Shown here: in pieces, positions 59,059 to 64,000 of the stretch | How positions within the stretch are numbered: the stretch's first letter is position 1 | Layout: the number at the start of each line of letters is the position of its first letter | Assembly: GCA_041920415.1 (NCBI GenBank) | Contig: JBHGYD010000006.1 | Span: forward strand, 41,408-105,407 | Direction: 5' to 3' | DNA from: JBHGYD01 sp041920415 | GTDB taxonomy: Bacteria; Bacillota; Bacilli; Bacillales; Anoxybacillaceae | Length of the DNA: 64,000 bases | Notes under the pieces: generated by a model | What the model saw: only the letters and a program-made list of their open reading frames with translations | Database searches by the model: none | Told to the model about the DNA's origin: nothing | Position numbers and translations under genes: made by a program

Positions 59059-59523
59059 TTATGAAAAAGAACGAAGAAGGTTTGCCATTTCGATGGCGCT
59101 AACGGCTGCTTCCCATCCTTTATTGCCCGCTTTCGTACCAGCGCGCTCAATCGCTTGCTCAATCGTATCCGTTGTTAGCACACCGAAAATGACCGGTGTT
59201 CCTGTGGATAAAGATGCATGAGAAACACCTTTCGCTACTTCATTGCACACGTAATCGTAATGGCTTGTCGCACCACGAATGACCGTTCCAAGTGCAATGA
59301 CTGCATCATATTGGTTTGATTCCGCCATTTTTTTGGCCACAAGCGGAATTTCAAACGCCCCCGGTACCCAAGCAACGGTAACATCGTTCTCATCCACACC
59401 ATGGCGTTTGAGACCGTCTAATGCGCCAGATAATAATTTGCTTGTAATAAACTCGTTAAACCGTGAAATGACAATAGCTACTTTTAACCCAGTACCAACT
59501 AAATTTCCTTCCATAATTCTCAT
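59059..59523 (-). CDS. ribH: 6,7-dimethyl-8-ribityllumazine synthase
   Basis: Beta subunit of riboflavin synthase, forming the 60-subunit capsid. Motifs: EGNLVGTGLKVAIVISRFNEFITSKLLSGALDGLKRHG, WVPGAFEIP, LGTVIRGATSHYDYVCNEVAKG with the catalytic His, PVIFGVLTTDTIEQAIERAGTKAGNKG. 154 residues. ATG 59523 follows AGGAGG. Between ribBA and ribT in the rib operon. Confidence 0.97.
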   Translation of the reverse strand: MRIMEGNLVGTGLKVAIVISRFNEFITSKLLSGALDGLKRHGVDENDVTVAWVPGAFEIPLVAKKMAESNQYDAVIALGTVIRGATSHYDYVCNEVAKGVSHASLSTGTPVIFGVLTTDTIEQAIERAGTKAGNKGWEAAVSAIEMANLLRSFS

Positions 59524-59599
59524 CCAAAAGACCTCCTATCATTTCCGCTAGCCGTTTTCATCATAATACAAAAATCATAAAATAGCGACAATGTTTTCA

Positions 59600-60793
59600 T
59601 TAAAAATGCAACATATGACCTAATTTTTCATATTTTGTTCTCAAATATTTTTCATTTTCTTTTTTCGCTGGCATTTGTAATGGAACACGTTCAACGACTT
59701 CTAGGTCATATCCTTTTAAACCCGCAATTTTTCGTGGGTTGTTCGTAAGAAGCCGCATTTTTGTCACGCCTAAATCTTTTAAAATTTGCGCACCGATTCC
59801 ATAATCGCGTAAATCAGCAGGAAAACCGAGTTTTTCGTTTGCCTCGACCGTATCATATCCCTGCTCTTGCAGTTTATACGCGCGCAATTTGTTAATTAAG
59901 CCAATACCGCGACCTTCTTGGCGCATATACAACAAAATGCCACGACCTTCTTCTTCAATTTGCCGAAGCGCCGCATGAAGCTGTGGGCCGCAGTCGCAAC
60001 GATACGAGCCAAATACGTCACCGGTTAAGCATTCGGAATGAACGCGGACAAGAATCGGTTCATCAGGAATCACTTCACCTTTGACAAGGGCAACATGCTC
60101 TTTTCCGTCTACCGAATTCGTATAGCCAATCGCCTTAAATTCACCAAATTCTGTTGGCAACGTAATTTCAACTTCACGCTTGACTAGTTTTTCTTTTCGA
60201 TTTCGATATTGAATTAAGTCTTTAATCGTAATCATTTTTAAATCAAATTCATCGGCGATTTTCCGCAAGTCCGGCACACGCGCCATCGTTCCGTCTTCCT
60301 TAATAATTTCGCAAATGACTCCAGCCGGTTTCGCTCCACAAAGACGTGCTAAATCAACGGCCGCTTCCGTATGACCGGCACGACGCAACACGCCTCCTTT
60401 TTTCGCAACAAGCGGAAACACATGACCTGGGCGTTTAAAATCGCTCGCTTTGGCGTTTGGGTCGAGAAGTTCTTGAATCGTCGTCGAACGTTCATACGCA
60501 CTAATGCCCGTTGTGGTGGATTTATGGTCAATGCTCACGGTAAAGGCCGTACCATGAGAATCAGTATTATGATTGACCATCGGTGCTAAATCAAGCTTGT
60601 CCGCTAGCTCTTCCGTAATCGGGACACATACAAGCCCGCGGCCGTGCGTAATCATGAAGTTAATGACTTCTGGGGTTGCTTTTTCGGCTAAGGCGACAAA
60701 ATCCCCCTCGTTTTCCCTGTCCTCATCGTCACAGACAATAATTACATTTCCTTGTATTAACTCATAAATTGCCTCTTCAATCGTGTTGAACAT
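59600..60793 (-). CDS. ribBA: Bifunctional GTP cyclohydrolase II / DHBP synthase RibBA
   Basis: Two activities at the start of riboflavin synthesis. Residues ~1-200 are DHBP synthase (CDDEDRENEGDFVALAEKATPE, RPGHVFPLVAKKGG, RAGHTEAAVDLARL). Residues ~205-397 are GTP cyclohydrolase II with zinc cysteines in HSECLTGDVFGSYRCDCGPQL and the active-site YMRQEGRGIGL. 397 residues. ATG 60793 follows GGGGGG. A 118-bp hairpin repeat separates it from ribE. Confidence 0.97.
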   Translation of the reverse strand: MFNTIEEAIYELIQGNVIIVCDDEDRENEGDFVALAEKATPEVINFMITHGRGLVCVPITEELADKLDLAPMVNHNTDSHGTAFTVSIDHKSTTTGISAYERSTTIQELLDPNAKASDFKRPGHVFPLVAKKGGVLRRAGHTEAAVDLARLCGAKPAGVICEIIKEDGTMARVPDLRKIADEFDLKMITIKDLIQYRNRKEKLVKREVEITLPTEFGEFKAIGYTNSVDGKEHVALVKGEVIPDEPILVRVHSECLTGDVFGSYRCDCGPQLHAALRQIEEEGRGILLYMRQEGRGIGLINKLRAYKLQEQGYDTVEANEKLGFPADLRDYGIGAQILKDLGVTKMRLLTNNPRKIAGLKGYDLEVVERVPLQMPAKKENEKYLRTKYEKLGHMLHF

Positions 60794-60818
60794 ATTGTTC
60801 CCCCCTTGGTTTTACTTT

Positions 60819-60936
60819 TTGTCTAGCTCGGCTCGCAACGCTGTCTGGAAAATAACCTTCCTCCGTCGAAATGCAAGCATTTCTCGTCGGAAGAACATTT
60901 TCCTTCAGCGTTAAGCGCTCGCCTCCGCTTTTCTTA
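60819..60936. repeat. Large intergenic hairpin repeat, copy 4, inside the rib operon
   Basis: Head TTGTCTAGCTCGG and tail CGCCTCCGCTTTTCTTA match the copies at 18457-18783. Nested arms: AACGCTG/CAGCGTT, GGAAAAT/ATTTTCC, CTTCCTCCG/CGGAAG and a GAAATGC/GCATTTC apex. It lies between ribE and ribBA; its tail contains the ribE stop codon. Confidence 0.75.
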
Positions 60937-61584
60937 ATAGCCATGTTGTTCTAAAAATTCGAGTGTTATTCCAGAGCTTTGTCGCTCATCTTTTTTTCCA
61001 CTTATAAACTGTTCTACATATTTTCCAATGACATCACATTCAATATTCACAATATCGCCGACTTGTTTTTCTCCTAAAATCGTTTCCGCGCGCGTATGCG
61101 GAATAAGCGAAATCGTAAACGTGTCATCGGTCAATCCGAAAATCGTCAAGCTCGTCCCATCAACGGCAACCGATCCTTTTAAAATCATGTATTTGCGCAA
61201 TTCTTTCGGCACTTTAATATCATAATAAACGGCATTGGCGACCGGTTCTTTACGAATAATTTCCCCAATTCCGTCGACATGTCCAGAAACGAAATGACCG
61301 CCAAACCGTCCATTTGCCGCCATCGCTCGCTCTAGGTTCACTTTAGAGCCACGCGTTAATGTACGCAGCGATGTGGCCCGCACCGTTTCCGGCATGACAT
61401 CAACGGTAAAGGAGCGATTCGTAAACGAGGTGACCGTTAGACAAACACCGTTGACGGCAATGCTGTCACCGAGTCGCACATCATCTAAAATTTTTTTTGC
61501 CCCAATCGTGATGACAATCGCTTCTCCCGACTGTTTCATTTGTTCAATTGTACCGACTTCTTCAATAATTCCAGTAAACATCAT
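60934..61584 (-). CDS. ribE: Riboflavin synthase alpha subunit
   Basis: Converts two lumazine molecules to riboflavin. Two lumazine-binding repeats: MFTGIIEEVGTIEQ...GDSIAVNGVCLTVT...DVMPETVRATSL, and GGHFVSGHVDGIGEI...KGSVAVDGTSLTI...IPHTRAETIL. 216 residues, as in the family. ATG 61584 or the next codon 61581; the AAGGGTG site overlaps the end of ribD. Second gene of the operon. Confidence 0.97.
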   Translation of the reverse strand: MMFTGIIEEVGTIEQMKQSGEAIVITIGAKKILDDVRLGDSIAVNGVCLTVTSFTNRSFTVDVMPETVRATSLRTLTRGSKVNLERAMAANGRFGGHFVSGHVDGIGEIIRKEPVANAVYYDIKVPKELRKYMILKGSVAVDGTSLTIFGLTDDTFTISLIPHTRAETILGEKQVGDIVNIECDVIGKYVEQFISGKKDERQSSGITLEFLEQHGY

Positions 61585-61587
61585 CGC

Positions 61588-62685
61588 TCACCCTTTTTTA
61601 TTTGGTATGGCCACAATTTTTATATCCGGACCGATTGTTTCGACGTTTTTGATATGGAATTCCATCACATCAATCATACTCGCAAAGCCGATGCCGCCAA
61701 TTGGTGTAGGCGCGTCCTTTCCACCAATGATTTTCGGTGCGACATACGCGACGATTTGATTCACTGCTTTTGCTTCAATAAAACTAGCATGCACTTCCGC
61801 TCCGCCTTCAACAAACAAAGACGTTATTTTCTTCTCGCCAAGCACTTTCAACAGTTCATGAATGCCGATTCTCGCTTCGGGCATTTTAATAATTTGCACA
61901 TTTTTCTCGCGATATGGTGCGATTTTTTCCTCTTTTACCTCACTGCCGACAATGATCCACGTTTCCGCTTCGCCGTCATTGACCACTTTTGCGTCAAGCG
62001 GGGTGCGCAAATGCGTATCTAAAATGACACGAATCGGATTTTTTCCTCCTCCGGGAAGTCTTACCGTTAAACTCGGGTCATCGGAAATGACCGTATTCAC
62101 GCCAACAAGAATCGCATCGTGCAAACGGCGATAGCGGTGCGCGTCTTGCCGCGCTGCTTCCGATGTAATCCACTTGCTTTCACCTGTTTTCGTGGCAATT
62201 TTTCCATCTAAACTACTCGCATATTTTAATGTCACAAACGGAGTTTTTGTCTCGATATAGTGGAAAAAGACACGATTTAACTCATCCGCTTCCTCTTTTA
62301 AAATACCGACATCCACCTCGATTCCTGCATTCCGCAGTTTTTCAATTCCTTTTCCAGCTACGAGTGGATTCGGGTCTGTTGTTGCGATAACAACACGCTT
62401 AACGCCCGTTTCGATCAATAAATCAGCACACGGCGGCGTTTTTCCAAAATGGCTGCATGGCTCAAGCGTCACATAGACAGTAGCATCTTTTGCTTTCTCG
62501 CCTGCCATGCGAATCGCATGAACTTCCGCATGCGGCTCGCCCGCTTTTAAATGCGCTCCAAATCCAACGATTTCTCCATTTTTGACAACGACCGCACCGA
62601 CCACTGGATTAGGAGACGTCTGTCCGATTCCTACTTTGGCTACATCAATAGCGAATCGCATATACTGTTCATCTTGTTTCATCAT
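61588..62685 (-). CDS. ribD: Bifunctional riboflavin deaminase/reductase RibD
   Basis: Performs steps two and three of the pathway. The N-terminal deaminase has the zinc motif AHLKAGEPHAEVHAIRMAGE and LEPCSHFGKTPPCADLLIETG. The reductase domain follows from ~residue 150 (LKYASSLDGKIATKTGESKWITSE; SLFVEGGAEVHASFIEA). 365 residues with ATG 62685 after AGGGGG; ATG 62703 has no such site. First gene of ribD-ribE-ribBA-ribH-ribT, controlled by the FMN riboswitch upstream. Confidence 0.97.
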   Translation of the reverse strand: MMKQDEQYMRFAIDVAKVGIGQTSPNPVVGAVVVKNGEIVGFGAHLKAGEPHAEVHAIRMAGEKAKDATVYVTLEPCSHFGKTPPCADLLIETGVKRVVIATTDPNPLVAGKGIEKLRNAGIEVDVGILKEEADELNRVFFHYIETKTPFVTLKYASSLDGKIATKTGESKWITSEAARQDAHRYRRLHDAILVGVNTVISDDPSLTVRLPGGGKNPIRVILDTHLRTPLDAKVVNDGEAETWIIVGSEVKEEKIAPYREKNVQIIKMPEARIGIHELLKVLGEKKITSLFVEGGAEVHASFIEAKAVNQIVAYVAPKIIGGKDAPTPIGGIGFASMIDVMEFHIKNVETIGPDIKIVAIPNKKG

Positions 62686-62703
62686 GTCCGCCCCCTTTTG
62701 CAT

Positions 62704-62734
62704 AAAGAAAGCCCTAGGATAAAAGTCCTAGGGC
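62704..62734 (-). terminator. Riboswitch terminator before ribD
   Basis: On the minus strand GCCCTAGGA (62726-62734) pairs with TCCTAGGGC (62711-62719), followed by TTTCTTT. It stands about 290 bases after the FMN aptamer and 20 bases before ribD. Confidence 0.75.
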
Positions 62735-63024
62735 AGGATTATGTAAGAACCACAATTGATGTTTATTCTGCGCGTCAAATAAACAGCACGTAACCAAGTT
62801 CGCAAAAGCTTTTTTCCAGAAAATGTAGATTGCCATTTGCGCTTTTCGACCAACTTTGACTAAACAAGTACGTCTGCGAACAAACCGTTCGTTGTTCGAG
62901 CAATACCACATGTAAATGTGACACGACAGATAAGTAAAAAATTTCCTTCATTAGTTAAAAAGCATGCGCGAATAACAATCATCTTTCAGAAAACAGCCTT
63001 TCCATTGCGCGTGCTGTATTGTGA

Positions 63025-63151
63025 TCCTTCTCCCATCCAGACTATACTGTCGGCTCCGGAATTTCACCGGATCGTGCCTATGCGGCTCGCGGGCTGAGAA
63101 ACGCATTCGTTTCATTACCGCCGGTCGGGAATTTCACCCTGCCCCGAAGGA
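63025..63151 (-). promoter_or_regulatory. FMN riboswitch (RFN element) of the rib operon
   Basis: Minus-strand blocks in order: CCTTCGGGGCAGGGTGAAA, CGACCGGCGGTAATGAAAC, AGCCCGCGAGCCGCA, the GATCCGGTGAAATTCCGG arm, and CCGACAGTATAGTCTGGATG followed by GGAGAAGG. Second FMN aptamer of the window; the first is upstream of ribU. FMN should terminate transcription at 62704-62734. Confidence 0.97.
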
Positions 63152-63174
63152 TAACCAATATTCAATTTTTTATC

Positions 63175-63202
63175 ATTATAGCACAATAAAGCCATTTGTC
63201 TA
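63175..63202 (-). promoter_or_regulatory. SigA-type promoter of the rib operon
   Basis: On the minus strand TAGACA (63197-63202) and TATAAT (63175-63180) with a 16-bp spacer, about 25 bp before the FMN aptamer. Confidence 0.6.
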
Positions 63203-63213
63203 TGCTCAAATGC

Positions 63214-63306
63214 TCATCGCCCAGCAATGAACAACCAGTAAACAAGTCCCCAGAGTAAACTTGCTCCCATAAAGATAAAAAATAATATCCACTTGCTGTG
63301 CTTCAT
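63214..63306 (-). CDS. Very small membrane protein upstream of the rib operon (30 aa)
   Basis: A short frame with AAGAGGTG seven bases before the ATG at 63306. The peptide is MKHSKW followed by one hydrophobic helix (ILFFIFMGASLLWGLVYWLFI) and AGR. I do not recognise it. The good start site and single clean membrane helix argue for translation. It is just upstream of the rib promoter on the same strand. Confidence 0.5.
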   Translation of the reverse strand: MKHSKWILFFIFMGASLLWGLVYWLFIAGR

Positions 63307-63637
63307 TTGCTTCACCTCTTACGCTCATTATACAAAAAAGACTTAATTAGAAGCGAATCTGTTAAAGTCTTTCGTCATTTATTTTCCAAAAAAGCGAACA
63401 ATGCTAAATCATATGATCGTTGAAATCAATGAACATAAGAAACTTTGAATTTTCATTTAGCGCTATTTATTTTATAGCGGTTTCTACAAAAAGAACATTA
63501 TCTGTGGCCAAATAATTTACTAAAAATTACCAGGCGTGTTGATTATCCAATAAAATCCAAAGAGCATAGAAAAAAGAGCGCCTTTCCTATAGAATGTAAG
63601 TAACCACACCAACAAACCCAGGAAAGAGGTGCTCTCT
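63307..63637. other. Intergenic stretch holding the IS left end
   Basis: AT-rich sequence of about 330 bp without a gene. Its right part (from ~63560) belongs to the IS element. Nothing else is recognisable in 63307-63559. Confidence 0.4.
63575..63635 (+). promoter_or_regulatory. Hairpin covering the transposase ribosome binding site
   Basis: AGAGCGCCTTTCCT (63575-63588) pairs with AGGAAAGAGGTGCTCT (63620-63635, two bases bulged). The right arm contains AAAGAGGTG, the ribosome binding site of the transposase, so transcripts reading in from outside would hide it. Confidence 0.55.
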
Positions 63638-64000
63638 ATGAACAAGCATACCACACTCCCGAATTTGATGCAAAAAATTGTGTCAGACGAAGACATTCAA
63701 ACCATCACAGAAGCAGTCGGTTATCACGACCCATCTCGTAAATTTACCGTACGTACGTTAATCGACTTTTTCCTTCTCGCTGCTGTCCATGAGTGGAAGA
63801 GTTTCCGTCATGGTGCCGATGTGGCGCCCACTTACCAATTGCCGCGTTTTCATTATTCGACGGTGGCAAACAAGGCGAAGGAGATTCCATATGAAATCAT
63901 GAAGCGTTTGTTTGCACTGATCGTTTCGAAGTGTAATCGCAAAACACGGCGATCTCTTCGATTCCCGAAACCTCTTCGCATTGTCGATTCGACAACGGTG
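63638..64000 (+). CDS. IS4-family transposase, N-terminal 121 residues
   Basis: Open from ATG 63638 (after AAAGAGGTG) to the window end. The N-terminus LPNLMQKIVSDEDIQTITEAVGYHDPSRKFTVRTLIDFFLLAAVHEWKSFRHGADVA is of the IS4/IS5377 type common in Geobacillus. The sequence reaches LRIVDSTTV, where the first catalytic Asp of the DDE triad (IVDSTTV) is present. The rest of the triad lies beyond the window. Confidence 0.85.
   Translation, partial: MNKHTTLPNLMQKIVSDEDIQTITEAVGYHDPSRKFTVRTLIDFFLLAAVHEWKSFRHGADVAPTYQLPRFHYSTVANKAKEIPYEIMKRLFALIVSKCNRKTRRSLRFPKPLRIVDSTTV

Larger units (their letters stand above)
63560..64000 (+). mobile_element. IS4-type insertion sequence (left part, cut by window end)
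   Basis: Contains the start of a transposase gene and an upstream hairpin. The terminal inverted repeat could not be fixed because the right end is outside the window; 63560 is an estimate. Confidence 0.5.

Noticed and set aside
62714..62911. 65-codon minus-strand frame in the rib leader
   Set aside because: No ribosome binding site, composition unlike the neighbours, and it overlaps the riboswitch terminator.

Overview
The window looks like the chromosome of a thermophilic, spore-forming Bacillaceae member of the Anoxybacillus/Parageobacillus/Geobacillus group. This rests on several things: sporulation and germination genes (sleB, cotJABC, spmAB, dacB), a B. subtilis-like gene order (sleB-prsW-ypdA-gudB-ypbH...recS-ypbB-fer-serA...sigX-rsiX...res-rluB-spm-dacB-ypuI-scpBA-ypuF-ribTH-BA-E-D), B. 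subtilis-like promoters and ribosome binding sites, and IS families common in this group. The genus is an inference. No rRNA, tRNA or CRISPR array was seen.

Layout. Bases 1-13.6 kb hold the 5' part of sleB, then prsW, an asparaginase, ypdA, gudB, a MecA paralogue, a MerR-type regulator, a metallophosphoesterase, the cotJ spore-coat operon and the ypbF-ypbE-ypbD-recS-ypbB run. Bases 13.8-21.5 kb hold ferredoxin, an FMN-riboswitch-controlled riboflavin transporter (ribU), pyrophosphatase, serA, an HXXEE membrane protein, a cluster of large intergenic hairpin repeats, a PHP histidinol-phosphatase and sigX-rsiX. Bases 21.6-31.6 kb hold one long cobalamin-riboswitch-controlled operon for corrinoid uptake and salvage: btuF, btuC, a btuD-cbiZ fusion, cbiB, cobD, cobU, cobS, cobC, a divergent second cobU-like gene, a PduO-type cobA, cblT and cblS. 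Bases 31.7-36.1 kb hold yvbH and the N-acetylglucosamine genes nagA-nagB-nagR with an upstream NagR operator and a SIS-domain protein. Bases 36-37.1 kb hold IS remnants, then a promoter and an attenuator-like leader RNA in front of ssuB-ssuA-ssuC-ssuE-ssuD (37.1-41.6 kb). Bases 41.6-53.3 kb hold resEDCBA (cytochrome c maturation and redox regulation), rluB, spmAB, dacB, a superoxide dismutase with a triplicated N-terminal module, and a DUF2935 protein. Bases 53.3-55.5 kb hold a TnpB-related IS200/IS605-type element. Bases 55.5-63.2 kb hold ypuI, an unknown gene, scpB-scpA, ypuF and the FMN-riboswitch-controlled riboflavin operon ribD-ribE-ribBA-ribH-ribT. The window ends inside an IS4-type transposase gene.

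How the genes work together. Three metabolite-sensing leaders are recognisable: two FMN and one cobalamin. A fourth, unrecognised leader precedes the sulfonate operon. The cobalamin cluster makes no corrin ring. It encodes import, amide removal from salvaged corrinoids (CbiZ), re-attachment of the aminopropanol arm (CobD, CbiB), adenosylation, nucleotide-loop assembly (CobU, CobS, CobC) and alpha-ribazole salvage (CblT, CblS). Compared with B. subtilis, where sigX-rsiX directly follows resE, about 20 kb (cob, nag and ssu cargo plus IS debris) lies between them here.

The least ordinary parts are the unidentified ssu leader with its flanking 13-bp inverted repeat, the TnpB-related protein that lacks the usual RuvC-III aspartate and zinc finger (with solo copies of its end hairpin elsewhere), the triplicated superoxide dismutase extension, the degenerate CobU paralogue, the MerR regulator with a broken B12 motif, and the large hairpin repeats, one of which lies inside the rib operon.
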